64,000 nt of DNA from Burkholderiales bacterium (GCA_029268225.1 JAJUGJ010000014.1:1-64000); one strand, 5' to 3'; positions 9,300 through 18,399 are shown, counted from the first letter of the stretch. Notes: a model not told the origin generated them from the letters alone. Made by a program: numbers and translations.

Positions 9300-9328
9300 G
9301 CACCTGCTCCCGTGAAGGAGGCAGGTGC
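9300..9328 (-). terminator. intrinsic terminator after tig
   Basis: The stem GCACCTGC/GCAGGTGC (9300-9307 with 9321-9328) is followed by TTTTGTTTT on the minus strand. It separates tig from clpP. The rest of the 264-base tig-clpP gap shows no other gene. Confidence 0.8.
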
Positions 9329-9385
9329 CTTGCCTGCCTTGCGCCACCTGAAAAAAGGCGACGCCAAGGCGGGGTGTGCGGCGGA

Positions 9386-10702
9386 TCAGCCTTGTTGGCC
9401 CATCAGCTCTTCAAACGACAGGGCCTTGTCGGTGACCTTGGCCTTGGACAGGATGAAGTCGGCGACATTGCTTTCGATCACAACGGCTTCGACCTCGGCC
9501 ATGCGCTGACGGTCGCTCATGTACCAGGCGACGACCTGAGCAGGCTGCTCGTAGCTTTGTGCCAGCTCTTCGATGTGGGCTTGCAGTTGCTCGGGCTTGG
9601 CTTGCAGGTTGTTGGCCTTGACCAGTTCGGCCACGGCCAGACCCAGGCGCACGCGACGTTCAGCCTGAGGCTTGAACATTTCGGCGGGGATCGGGGCCTT
9701 GTCGGCGTCCTTGATGCCACGGGCCTTCAGATCGGCGCGGGCACCTTCCAGCAGGCGGTCGGTTTCGGCATCGACCAGCGACTTGGGCAGGTCGAACTCG
9801 ACGGCACCCAGCAGGGCTTCCATGGCGGCAGCCTTGTTGCGGGCGGCCACGCGGAACTTCACTTCGCGCTCCAGGTTGCGCTTGATGTCGGCTCGCAGGG
9901 CATCGACGGAGCCGTCGGCCAGACCCAGGCTCTTGATGAACTCTTCGTTCAGCTCGGGCAGTTGCTGGGCTTCGACCTTCTTGACGGTGACCAGGAAGTC
10001 GGCTTCCTTGCCGGCGACGTCCTTGCCGTGGTAGTCCTCAGGGAAGGCCAGGGGGAAGGTCTTGGACTCGCCAGCCTTCATGCCGCGCACGGCCTTCTCG
10101 AAAGCTTCGAGCATCTGGCCTTCGCCGACCAGGAACTGGAAGCCTTCGGCCTTGCCGCCTTCAAACGGCACGCCGTCGATCTTGCCTTCGAAGTCAATGG
10201 TCACGCGGTCGCCGTCGGCAGCGCCTTCGGTGGCGGGACGCTGAGCGAAGGTGCGGCGCTGCTTGCGCAGGATTTCAACGGTGCGGTCGATGGCAGCGTC
10301 GTTGACTTCGGCGGTGGCGCGCTCGACTTCGGCGGCGCTCAGGTCGCCGATGGTGACTTCCGGGTAGACCTCGAAAGTGGCATCGAACTGCAGTTGGCCT
10401 TCAACGGGGCCGCCTTCTTTTTCAGAGATGCTGGGCTGACCGGCCACGCGCAGACCGGCTTCTTGAGCGGCCTTGGCGAAAGCGGCGCCGAGTTGGTCAT
10501 TGACCACTTCGTACTGCACGGAGTAACCGTAGCGCTGGGCCACCACGTTCATCGGCACCTTGCCGGGACGGAAGCCGTCGGCCTTGGCGGTGCGGGCCAG
10601 CTTCTTCAGGCGGGCGTCGACTTCGTTCTTGAGGGCGTCGGCTGCCAGCGACAGCGTGATGCGGCGCTCCAGCTTGTCGAGGGTCTCCACGGTGATAGCC
10701 AT
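9386..10702 (-). CDS. tig: trigger factor
   Basis: This ribosome-bound chaperone and peptidyl-prolyl isomerase meets nascent chains. The 438 residues show the N-terminal ribosome-binding domain (RITLSLAADALKNEVDARLKKLARTAK region, with FRPGKVPMNVV as the signature loop), a central FKBP-like domain (GDRVTIDFEGKIDGVPFEGGKAEGF) and a helical C-terminal domain. The length is normal. GAGAG precedes the ATG. tRNA-Leu(UAG) lies directly upstream on the same strand. Confidence 0.97.
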   Translation of the reverse strand: MAITVETLDKLERRITLSLAADALKNEVDARLKKLARTAKADGFRPGKVPMNVVAQRYGYSVQYEVVNDQLGAAFAKAAQEAGLRVAGQPSISEKEGGPVEGQLQFDATFEVYPEVTIGDLSAAEVERATAEVNDAAIDRTVEILRKQRRTFAQRPATEGAADGDRVTIDFEGKIDGVPFEGGKAEGFQFLVGEGQMLEAFEKAVRGMKAGESKTFPLAFPEDYHGKDVAGKEADFLVTVKKVEAQQLPELNEEFIKSLGLADGSVDALRADIKRNLEREVKFRVAARNKAAAMEALLGAVEFDLPKSLVDAETDRLLEGARADLKARGIKDADKAPIPAEMFKPQAERRVRLGLAVAELVKANNLQAKPEQLQAHIEELAQSYEQPAQVVAWYMSDRQRMAEVEAVVIESNVADFILSKAKVTDKALSFEELMGQQG

Positions 10703-10740
10703 GTTGTGAACTCTCAGTATGAGTAAGGAATGAATGTGTC

Positions 10741-10827
10741 TGGTGCGCGGGGGGGGACTCGAACCCCCACACCATTGCTGGCGTCAGGACCTAAACCTGG
10801 TGCGTCTACCAATTTCGCCACCCGCGC
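10741..10827 (-). tRNA. tRNA-Leu(UAG)
   Basis: This 87-base class II tRNA has encoded CCA. The acceptor GCGCGGG pairs with CCCGCGC, the anticodon loop TTTAGGT gives TAG, there is a long variable arm, and the T arm contains GTTCGAG. It lies just upstream of tig, a common arrangement in Burkholderiales. Confidence 0.97.
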
Positions 10828-10878
10828 TTAGACTTTGAAAAGTCTGGCCACCGGAGTGGCGGCCAAACTGGCTGAATT

Positions 10879-10912
10879 GGTCTGAACCGCAGATTCTAAC
10901 GCGGCTCAGACC
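10879..10912. repeat. 34-base imperfect inverted repeat upstream of tRNA-Leu(UAG)
   Basis: The arms GGTCTGAACCGC (10879-10890) and GCGGCTCAGACC (10901-10912) match at 11 of 12 positions around a 10-base centre. The centre holds TAGAAT on the minus strand, a plausible -10 for the tRNA. It may end RND-gene transcription, which stops at 10928, or act as an operator. Confidence 0.5.
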
Positions 10913-10927
10913 CTGTTTGAGACACGC

Positions 10928-13900
10928 TCAAGTTGGGGTGGTTTCCGGGCGCTTCACGCGGAACCAGGCCGCGTACATCGCCGGCAAGGCCAGCAGGGTC
11001 AGCACAGTGGCCACGATCAGACCGCCCATGATGGCCACGGCCATCGGGCCCCAGAAGTTGCTGCGGCTCAGGGGGATCATCGCCAGCACAGCCGCCGCGG
11101 CCGTCAGCACGATGGGCCGGAAACGACGCACGGCAGCGCCAACCACGGCGTCCCAGGCAGGCACGCCCACCGCACGGTCCTTCTCGATCTGGTCGATCAG
11201 GATGACGGAATTGCGCATGATCATGCCCATCAGGGCGATCACACCCAACAGCGCAACGAAGCCGAACGGACGGTTGAGTGCCAACAGGGCCATCGCCACG
11301 CCGACGATGCCCATCGGACCGGTCAGGAAGACCAGCACCGCGCGCGAGAAGCTCTGCAACTGCAGCATCAGCAGCGTGAAGATGATGAACAACATCACTG
11401 GCAAGTTGGCGAAGATGGCGCCCTGCCCCTTGCTGCTTTCCTCGGCGGTACCGGCCAGCACCACGCGGTAACCCGTGGGCATGCGCGATTGCAGCTCCTG
11501 CATCTTGGGCCACAGCACACTGCTGACAGTCGGGCCCTGCACGCCTTCGCGCACGTCCCCCTGCACGGTGATGGCGAAGTGGCGGCCGTCACGCCACAGC
11601 ACACCGGGCTCCCACACAAGCTTGGGCTTGGCGACCTGCAGCACCGGCACCATGCGGCCAGTGGCCGTGGGCACATAGGCGTTGTCCAGGGCTTCCATGG
11701 TCAGACGCTCGGATTGAGGGGCGCGCAGGGTGATGTCGATCAGGCGATCCCCCTCGCGGTATTGCCCCACCGTGGCACCCGAGGTGAGGATGCGGCTGGC
11801 CTGGGCGATCGACTGCGTGGTCACGCCCAGGGCGCGTGCCTTGTCCTGATCCACCTGCAAACGGATGGCCTTGACCGACTCGTTCCAGTTGTCGTTGATG
11901 CCGGTCATGTCGGGGTGAGCACGCATGAGGGCCTTGGCTTCCTCGGCGAACTGGCGCAAGGTGGTGACGTCTTCACCCACGATTCGGAACTGCACCGGGT
12001 AGGCCACAGGAGGGCCATTGGGCAGGAGTTTGACGCGGGCGCGCAACTCCGGGAACTCGGCAGCCATCAGTTCGGGCAACTTGTGGCGCAACACTTCCCG
12101 CGTTTCCAGATCCTTGGGCACGATCACCATCTGGCTGACGTTGCTCTGGGGAAAGATCTGGTCCATGGGCAGGTAGAAGCGCGGCAGGCCCGAGCCCACC
12201 CAGGTGCTGACCGTGTTGACACCCGGCTCCTTCATCAAACGCTGCTCAACGCGATGGGCCATGTCTTCGGTGGCGTCGAAGCTGCTGCCTTCGGGCAACC
12301 ACAGGTCGACCAGAATTTCCGGGCGGCTGGAATCAGGGAAGAACTGCTGCTGCACCTTGCCCATGCCCAGCACACCCAGCACCAACGCGCCGATGGTGAG
12401 CCCGATGGTGATCCAGCGATGCTCGACACACCAGTTCACCGTCGCCTTGAAGCGGCTGTAGAAGGGGGTGTCGTACAGGTCTTCGTTGCTGCCATGTGCG
12501 ATCTTGGGCTTGGTCTTGAGCAACTGCTGCCCCAGATAAGGCACGAAGTACACCGAAACGATCCACGAGATCACCAGGGCCGCTGCCGTGACGGCGAAGA
12601 TGGCAAAGGTGTACTCACCGGTGGCCGAGTTGGCCATCCCGATGGGCAGGAAACCCGCGGCGGTGATCAGGGTGCCGGTCAGCATGGGCATGGCGGTCAG
12701 GTCATAGGCCGCCGTGGCCGCGTGCATCTTGTCGTAGCCTTCTTCAAGCTTGTGCACCATCATCTCGACGGCGATGATCGCGTCGTCCACCAGCAGGCCC
12801 AAAGCGATGATGAGCGCACCCAGCGAGATCTTGTGCAGGCCCACGCCCCAGTACTTCATGATGAGGAAGGTGACCGCCAGCACCAGCGGGATCGTGATGG
12901 CCACGACCAAGCCAGGCCAAACGTCCAGACGCCAAGGCTTGGTGTGCAAGCCCAGACTCAGGAAGCTGACGGCCAGCACCACGAACACGGCCTCCAGCAG
13001 CACCTTGACGAATTCGCCCACGGAAGAGGAAACGGCTTGCGGCTGGTTCTGGATCTGGTCCAGCTCGATCCCCACAGGCAGCTCATGGCGCAGACGATCG
13101 GTGGCTTCGGTCAAACTCTTGCCCAAGGCGATGATGTCGCCGCCCTTGGCCATGGACACTCCCAGGGCCACCACGTCCTTGCCCTGGTGGCGAACCTTGG
13201 TGGTAGGCGGGTCCTCATAGCCACGACGGATGGTGGCGATGTCACCCAGTTTGAGACTGCGGGCCTGGTGGGTGACCGGATTGACCACACGGATGGGCAG
13301 ATCACGCAACTGCTCCACCGACTGGATGGCGCCATTGACGCGCATCTGGATGTTGTTCCGATCACCCGCATACACACCGGCACCTTCGACGGCGTTCTGG
13401 GCGTTCAACTGGGTCAGCACCTGCCCCATGTCGATACCCAACTGAGCCAAGCGGCGCTGCGGAATCTCGATGAAGAGCTTTTCGGGCTGCACGCCGAACA
13501 ACTCAACCTTGGCGACATTGGGCACGCGCAGCATCTCGGAGCGGACGCGCTCGGCAAACTGGCGCAACTCCTCCTGCGAAAAACCATCGGCAGACAGGGC
13601 GTAGATGGAGCCGTATACATCGCCGAACTCATCGTTGAAGAACGGACCGATCACGCCTTGTGGCAAGGTGTGGCGCATGTCCCCCACCTTCTTGCGCACC
13701 TGATACCAGAGGTTGGGGATCTCTTTGGGCGGGGAGTAGTCCTTGACCATCATCAGGGTGAAGGACTCACCCGGCTTGGTATAGGACTGAATCTTGTCGG
13801 CGTAGGGCACCTCTTGCAGAGTGCGCTCGATCTTGTCGGTTACCTGCTCGGCGACCTCCTGGGCGGTGGCACCCGGCCAATAGGCTCGCACCACCATGAC

Positions 13901-14068
13901 ACGGAAGGCGAAAGGCGGGTCTTCGTCCTGACCGAGGTTGAAATAGGCTGCGGCGCCCAGCACCATCAGCACGATCATGAGGTAGCGTGTGAGCGCCGGG
14001 TGCTCAAGCGCCCAGCGTGACACGTTGAAACGCTGGTCCTTGGACCAGGATTGACGGGACATCGACAT
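10928..14068 (-). CDS. efflux RND transporter, inner-membrane permease
   Basis: This is a proton-driven RND pump of the AcrB/HAE1-like family, expected to act as a trimer with the lipoprotein adaptor upstream and an outer-membrane channel coded elsewhere. The 1046 residues have the twelve-helix plan, two large periplasmic loops, and the proton-relay aspartates in ALIIALGLLVDDAIIAVE (TM4). The N-terminal DEDPPFAFRVMVVRAYWPG identifies a subgroup distinct from classical AcrB. GGGAG stands 8 bases before the ATG. It follows the adaptor by 18 bases, so the pair is an operon. Substrate unknown; no TolC-like gene is in the window. Confidence 0.95.
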   Translation of the reverse strand: MSMSRQSWSKDQRFNVSRWALEHPALTRYLMIVLMVLGAAAYFNLGQDEDPPFAFRVMVVRAYWPGATAQEVAEQVTDKIERTLQEVPYADKIQSYTKPGESFTLMMVKDYSPPKEIPNLWYQVRKKVGDMRHTLPQGVIGPFFNDEFGDVYGSIYALSADGFSQEELRQFAERVRSEMLRVPNVAKVELFGVQPEKLFIEIPQRRLAQLGIDMGQVLTQLNAQNAVEGAGVYAGDRNNIQMRVNGAIQSVEQLRDLPIRVVNPVTHQARSLKLGDIATIRRGYEDPPTTKVRHQGKDVVALGVSMAKGGDIIALGKSLTEATDRLRHELPVGIELDQIQNQPQAVSSSVGEFVKVLLEAVFVVLAVSFLSLGLHTKPWRLDVWPGLVVAITIPLVLAVTFLIMKYWGVGLHKISLGALIIALGLLVDDAIIAVEMMVHKLEEGYDKMHAATAAYDLTAMPMLTGTLITAAGFLPIGMANSATGEYTFAIFAVTAAALVISWIVSVYFVPYLGQQLLKTKPKIAHGSNEDLYDTPFYSRFKATVNWCVEHRWITIGLTIGALVLGVLGMGKVQQQFFPDSSRPEILVDLWLPEGSSFDATEDMAHRVEQRLMKEPGVNTVSTWVGSGLPRFYLPMDQIFPQSNVSQMVIVPKDLETREVLRHKLPELMAAEFPELRARVKLLPNGPPVAYPVQFRIVGEDVTTLRQFAEEAKALMRAHPDMTGINDNWNESVKAIRLQVDQDKARALGVTTQSIAQASRILTSGATVGQYREGDRLIDITLRAPQSERLTMEALDNAYVPTATGRMVPVLQVAKPKLVWEPGVLWRDGRHFAITVQGDVREGVQGPTVSSVLWPKMQELQSRMPTGYRVVLAGTAEESSKGQGAIFANLPVMLFIIFTLLMLQLQSFSRAVLVFLTGPMGIVGVAMALLALNRPFGFVALLGVIALMGMIMRNSVILIDQIEKDRAVGVPAWDAVVGAAVRRFRPIVLTAAAAVLAMIPLSRSNFWGPMAVAIMGGLIVATVLTLLALPAMYAAWFRVKRPETTPT

Positions 14069-14086
14069 GCGTAGGCTCCCGCTCGA

Positions 14087-15250
14087 TCAGGATGCGACGC
14101 CGGAAGTCGGCGTGCTGGCGGAAGCTGGCGATGAGGCGGGTCGGGCCCCGGCGCTGGATGCCTGATAGCGGCGAACCTTCTGGCCAGGCGTCAGCACATG
14201 CACGCCAGCAGTCACGATTTCCTGGCCAGGCTGGATGCCCTTGGAGATGAGGATGACGTTGCCTGTGATGTCACTGGTGGTGACTGGCACAGGCGTGACG
14301 GTCATCGCCTTGCCATCGAGCACCCACAACACAGACTTGCCCTCGCGTTCAGCCAGGGCATTCAACGGTACGCGCACACCGCCAGCCACCCGAACGGGAG
14401 CATTGAGCACCACGGTGGCAGTCTGCCCCAACTCAAAGCCAGCGCGACCCACGTCTGCCTTGACCAGGTAGGTGCGGGTCAGCGGGTCAGCGGCCGCAGC
14501 AACTTCCCGCACGGTCACAGGCAACCAGTCCTGGCTACCCCAGCGTCGTGCCTTGAGTGCACCGGGCTTGCCGATCAGGCCACGCACGGTCGCCCCCATG
14601 TCTTCGGGCACGGAGAACACAGCGTCGCGGGGACCATCGTGCGCCAGTGTGAGCACCGGCATGCCCGCACCAACGACCATGCCGGGCTCCAGATCCACCC
14701 CGGTGATGACACCTGGTGCATCGGCGGTGAGCGCTGCGTAGCTGGCCTGATTGCCCTGCACCCCAGCCTGGGCCCTGGCCTGACGCAAGCTGGCTTGTGC
14801 TGCCTTGTTCATCGTGTCATGGCGTTCGAGTTCAGCCGCGCTGATGAAACCTTGGGCCTTGAGCTCGACAAAGCGCTTGAAATTGGCGGCGGCCTGGGCG
14901 GCCTGGGCTTCGGCAGCAGCCAGCCCTGCACGCGCAGCTTCCTGCCCCAGCTGCAAATCTTTTGGATCAAGCTGAGCCAAAACCTGCCCTCGGGTCACGG
15001 ATTGCCCCAATTCCACCAAGCGACGGTTGACCTTGCCGCCCACGCGGAAACCCAAGCGCGATTCGGTGCGTGCACGGATTTCGGCGGCAAACTCGCGCTC
15101 CAACACACCACCGGTCTCAGCCAGCACCAGGGTGCGAACCGCGCGCACTGGTGGCTCAGCCACAGGCTTCTTGCCGCACCCGGCCAACAAAGCCGCCATC
15201 ACGGGCAGGAGAAGGTAGTAAGGAGCCTTGGACCAGCGCAGGTTGTTCAT
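14087..15250 (-). CDS. efflux RND transporter periplasmic adaptor (lipoprotein)
   Basis: This is a membrane-fusion protein linking the RND permease to an outer-membrane channel. The 387 residues begin with a lipoprotein signal ending LLAGC (C25 lipidated). The barrel-sandwich halves (GFRVGGKVNRRLVELGQSVTRGQVLAQLDPKD and PGVITGVDLEPGMVVGAGMPVLTLA) flank an alanine-rich helical hairpin. The C-terminal tail is Ala/Ser/Pro-rich. I chose the ATG at 15250 with CGGA upstream over a TTG at 15262. Its promoter carries a perfect palindrome, so a TetR-type repressor probably controls the pair. Confidence 0.93.
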   Translation of the reverse strand: MNNLRWSKAPYYLLLPVMAALLAGCGKKPVAEPPVRAVRTLVLAETGGVLEREFAAEIRARTESRLGFRVGGKVNRRLVELGQSVTRGQVLAQLDPKDLQLGQEAARAGLAAAEAQAAQAAANFKRFVELKAQGFISAAELERHDTMNKAAQASLRQARAQAGVQGNQASYAALTADAPGVITGVDLEPGMVVGAGMPVLTLAHDGPRDAVFSVPEDMGATVRGLIGKPGALKARRWGSQDWLPVTVREVAAAADPLTRTYLVKADVGRAGFELGQTATVVLNAPVRVAGGVRVPLNALAEREGKSVLWVLDGKAMTVTPVPVTTSDITGNVILISKGIQPGQEIVTAGVHVLTPGQKVRRYQASSAGARPASSPASASTPTSGVAS

Positions 15251-15330
15251 GTTGTTCCGCAATCAAAGAGGCAAGCCACCCTCTTCGCGGCCCGTACGGC
15301 AGCGGGGGTGGTGACGCAGGTGCAATCGTA

Positions 15331-15348
15331 ACTGACCCGCGGGTCAGT
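15331..15348. promoter_or_regulatory. TetR-type operator (18-bp perfect palindrome)
   Basis: ACTGACCCGCGGGTCAGT is a perfect palindrome placed directly downstream of the -10 at the expected transcription start of the RND operon. Form and position are those of TetR/AcrR-family operators. No tetR gene is adjacent. Confidence 0.65.
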
Positions 15349-15378
15349 AATGTAGAAAATAGCGCCTGCCCCTGTCAA
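15349..15378 (-). promoter_or_regulatory. sigma-70 promoter of the RND efflux operon
   Basis: On the minus strand TTGACA (15373-15378, perfect) and TACATT (15349-15354) are separated by 18 bases. The operator begins at the base after the -10. Confidence 0.7.
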
Positions 15379-15394
15379 TCCAGCTATTGAGACA

Positions 15395-16312
15395 ATGGCG
15401 GGTCGCCGCATACCTGATGTCATGAATTCATCCCCCCCTCCCGGGCCCATTGCCCCCCCTTCCCCAGCCGTGCCAAGACCAGGCAGCAGCCTGTACCACG
15501 CTCTTCGCAGTGCGCCGCCCGCACTGCGCCCTGCCCTGCAACTGTGGCTGCAATGGTGGCATGAGGTCAGTCGCATCCCATTGGAAGTGAGCGATGCCGG
15601 CGTGGCAGAAAGCAAACTGCAGTGGTGGGCCAAGGAGGTCAGGGACAGCCTCCATGGACATGCTCAGCACCCTTTGATGCAAGCCCGCGCCGCCCTGCCT
15701 GCACTGACCGAACCCAGTTGTTGGCCGGAGGCAAGCCTGTGGACACAGCAACTCGAAGGTCTGATACAGCTCGTTCACCAAACCCGCTGGCTCGATGATG
15801 CCGCACTGCAACGTCACAACCGGCTGAGCACTGGCGCTGCGCTGGAGGGGGCTGCGTGCATACTGGGCGCCAGCAGCCTGGCGGCGCGCTCGGCTGCCTG
15901 TCTGCTGGGGACGGGCTTGCGGCAGTCCCACCAAGTGGCCCGACTGGGCCTGGACGCACGACTGGGTTGGATCCATGTACCGATTGATGTGCTGCAGACC
16001 CATGATGTGCGGGCGCACCAGTTGAGCAAACCCGATGCCGATCAGCCCCCGGCAGGCTGGCCGGGCTTGTTGCAGCACCTGATCGGACAAGCCCGCGCCA
16101 GCATCGAGCAAGGACTGGACGCCATCCGCGCCTTGCCGGCCGAGGAGGCACAGGCACTGCTGCCCCTGCGTGTGCTGGCCCACATCCACCTCGCGCAACT
16201 CCAGGAAATTGCGGCCAAGGGCGATCGCATCTTGCACGAACGGGTGTTGCTGACACCCCTGCGCAAGTGGTGGATCAGTCAGCGCGTGCAGTGGGGTTGG
16301 TTGCGCGACTGA
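15395..16312 (+). CDS. squalene/phytoene synthase-like protein lacking catalytic motifs
   Basis: The 305 residues resemble the squalene/phytoene synthase fold in spacing and in stretches such as SSLYHALRSAPPALRPALQLW, AESKLQWWAKEV and VLAHIHLAQLQEIAAKGDRI. The two aspartate-rich Mg-diphosphate motifs of active enzymes (DxxxD in helices C and G) are not visible: the first is replaced near VSRIPLEVSDAGVAE and the second near GLDARLGWIHVPIDVL. It is therefore more likely a non-enzymatic member. The start could be the ATG at 15395 or at 15422; neither has a good ribosome site. It is divergent from the RND operon and overlaps the next gene tail to tail by 38 bases. Confidence 0.65.
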   Translation: MAGRRIPDVMNSSPPPGPIAPPSPAVPRPGSSLYHALRSAPPALRPALQLWLQWWHEVSRIPLEVSDAGVAESKLQWWAKEVRDSLHGHAQHPLMQARAALPALTEPSCWPEASLWTQQLEGLIQLVHQTRWLDDAALQRHNRLSTGAALEGAACILGASSLAARSAACLLGTGLRQSHQVARLGLDARLGWIHVPIDVLQTHDVRAHQLSKPDADQPPAGWPGLLQHLIGQARASIEQGLDAIRALPAEEAQALLPLRVLAHIHLAQLQEIAAKGDRILHERVLLTPLRKWWISQRVQWGWLRD

Positions 16313-17507
16313 AGGGCGCGGCCAGAGGCTCTCCCACGAACAAGCCCTGTTGTGGCCAGCGCACGCTTTTCCAGTAGGCCTCCAACGCGGTGGCGCCCTG
16401 CACATAGAACACCAACAGTGCTTGCGGATCCGGGAACTTCTGGAGATGCGCACAGGGCTCACTGGTGGTGCCGTAACTGGCCGTCGCTCCCGCATTGATC
16501 CAGGACAGGACCGTCATCTGTCCATGCGACCCATCGAGCACGCCACCGAACGAGGTCAGGTGGTCGGCCAGTGCCCCCGGCAGGAACCCAATCGTATCGA
16601 GGTGCTCCACCCGCTCTCGGCCCGTGAGATAGAGCAAGACCCGCTCAGCGTGCTGCAGGGCGTCGGTATCGTCCAGATGCACCTCAATGCCCAACTGCCG
16701 CACCAATCCAGCCGGAGGGAACAGCACATGGCGCTGGCTGCGGATGCTGTCTGAGGTGCGGACGTAGTGCACCTGTGCCGGGAGTGCCCCCCGCAAGCCC
16801 AGTGTGTGATCCGACCGAACCCCTCGATCGATCAGTGCCTTGGCGGCGGTCACGTCGCTGGCGGCCAGCAGCATGCTCAGGCGCATGCCGTGATCAGTGT
16901 GGGGGCGTGTGGAGATGCCGCCAAAGTAGGTGGATGCTCGACTCGTCCCGCAAGTGTTCTGACACAGCCGGTGGTCGTATCCCATGGTCAAGGCACCGGT
17001 GATGGCGTTGCAGTTGACGGCATACGGCTGACGCCAACTCAAGGCGAGCCCTTGCACCCGCTTGCCATAAAAGGCATCTACCTGCTTGGCCAAGCCATCG
17101 AACTCTCCGGGCGTCAGCACAGGCTTGACGGGTAGACGCACTCGGAGGATGCGAGATGCCGGTATCTGACGAGCTTTTGCGTAGTAAGCCCCAACCTGAA
17201 CCGAATACGGATCATCCTCATTGATGACAAGGCCGAGGTCTTCGGCCGTGAGCCGACCATGGACACGAGGGGCGCGCACCCACCGCCGAGATGGCGGTGC
17301 ATCGGCAACCGACGCAGCCGCGGCAGGCGTCGCCGCGTCATTTGACTGGGGCGTGGACGACGCAGCCGCGGTCGCAGAGCCCGAAGAAGTGGTTGACGAT
17401 GAGGCAGCCCTCCCTCCCGTCATGGCCCCGGGTCGGTCAGCTGCCGCCACCAGACCACCCACAGTCGCCAGAGTCAAACACAGTGCACGCAAAACAAGGA
17501 GGCTCAT
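16275..17507 (-). CDS. TIGR03790-family exported protein
   Basis: This is a 410-residue secreted protein of unknown function. It has an N-terminal signal peptide (MSLLVLRALCLTLATVGGLVAA), a low-complexity Ser/Thr/Ala stretch, and then the family core: VINEDDPYSVQVGAYYAKARQIP, VQGLALSWRQPYAVNCNAITGALTMG, YFGGISTRPHTDHGMRLSMLLAA and VLSWINAGATASYGT. Four cysteines are spread in the core (for example LCQNTCGTS) and may form disulphides. Its 3' end overlaps the convergent synthase-like gene. I recognise the family but know no established function. Confidence 0.75.
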   Translation of the reverse strand: MSLLVLRALCLTLATVGGLVAAADRPGAMTGGRAASSSTTSSGSATAAASSTPQSNDAATPAAAASVADAPPSRRWVRAPRVHGRLTAEDLGLVINEDDPYSVQVGAYYAKARQIPASRILRVRLPVKPVLTPGEFDGLAKQVDAFYGKRVQGLALSWRQPYAVNCNAITGALTMGYDHRLCQNTCGTSRASTYFGGISTRPHTDHGMRLSMLLAASDVTAAKALIDRGVRSDHTLGLRGALPAQVHYVRTSDSIRSQRHVLFPPAGLVRQLGIEVHLDDTDALQHAERVLLYLTGRERVEHLDTIGFLPGALADHLTSFGGVLDGSHGQMTVLSWINAGATASYGTTSEPCAHLQKFPDPQALLVFYVQGATALEAYWKSVRWPQQGLFVGEPLAAPFSRATNPTARAD

Positions 17508-17644
17508 TCATCCAGATCCATCAAGCTCAGGTGTCATGAAATACCGAATCGAGGGATTCCGATAGCGCATTGACCCTTGATGCAGTTGATTATTTCCGGG
17601 TTCCGGAGGAATATCACCTATCAAAATCCCCTTCGTCGAAAGTC

Positions 17645-18397
17645 ATGCCGATGAGTGATTCACCCACCCCGACCACGTCCGTGCAGGTGATGAGCCGCAT
17701 GTTCGCCCTGCTTGACGTTCTGGCCACCGAGTCACAGGCAGTGTCGTTGAAGGTGGCCAGCGAGCGCACGGGTCTGCACCCATCCACGGCGCACCGCATC
17801 CTCAATGACTTGGCGGTGGGCGGTCTGGTGGAGCGTTCCGGACCGGGGCACTACCGCCTGGGGATGCGTCTGCTGGCCTTGGGCAACTTGGTGAAATCTC
17901 GCCTGGATGTGCGTGAGCAGGCTGCAAGGCCGATGCAGGATCTGCATCGCCTGTCTGGGCATGCCGTGTCCTTGTTCGTGCGACAGGAAGACGAAGCCGT
18001 GTGCGTGGAGCGCACGGTGGCCGAGCGACATGGCATCCATTTGACCTGCACCGATGGCTTGCGTGCCCCCCTGACCCGCTGTGCTGCCGGCAAGGTGCTG
18101 CTGCTTGATGAACCCAGCCTGGTCCTGCAGGCCCTCTGCCAGTTGCAGGCCGACAATCTGGAGGGATTGCAACGTGAACTGGACACCCTGCGCACCCAGG
18201 GCATCGTGTTGCATCACGAAGCGATGGGGGTGGGCCAGCACATGGCGGCGACGCCGATCCGCAATGACCTGGGGCAGATCATCGCCAGCTTGGTCCTGTC
18301 ATGGCAAGGCGGAGACCTGCGCAGTGACTGGGTTGAGGCCCTGAAAGCAACGGCGTCGCGCATCTCGACCGCCATGGGCTGGCGAGCGCCAGAATGA
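17645..18397 (+). CDS. IclR-family transcriptional regulator
   Basis: The protein has an N-terminal winged helix-turn-helix (VMSRMFALLDVLATE, then LKVASERTGLHPSTAHRILNDL) and a C-terminal IclR effector domain (GHAVSLFVRQEDEAVCVERT, APLTRCAAGKVLL, MAATPIRNDLGQIIASLVLS), 250 residues in all. The ATG at 17645 is chosen to match the family start, though the frame is open to 17570. Oddly, a strong GGAGGA at about 17606 has no start codon in range. It is divergent from the TIGR03790 gene. The target and ligand are unknown. Confidence 0.93.
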   Translation: MPMSDSPTPTTSVQVMSRMFALLDVLATESQAVSLKVASERTGLHPSTAHRILNDLAVGGLVERSGPGHYRLGMRLLALGNLVKSRLDVREQAARPMQDLHRLSGHAVSLFVRQEDEAVCVERTVAERHGIHLTCTDGLRAPLTRCAAGKVLLLDEPSLVLQALCQLQADNLEGLQRELDTLRTQGIVLHHEAMGVGQHMAATPIRNDLGQIIASLVLSWQGGDLRSDWVEALKATASRISTAMGWRAPE

Positions 18398-18399
18398 CA

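Noticed and set aside
11489..14020. An 843-codon open frame opposite the RND permease
   Set aside because: Antisense shadow of a strongly biased coding gene; no family resemblance and no ribosome site.
17590..17616. A strong GGAGGA ribosome site at about 17606
   Set aside because: No ATG, GTG or TTG lies within usable distance downstream, so it does not set the start of the IclR gene.
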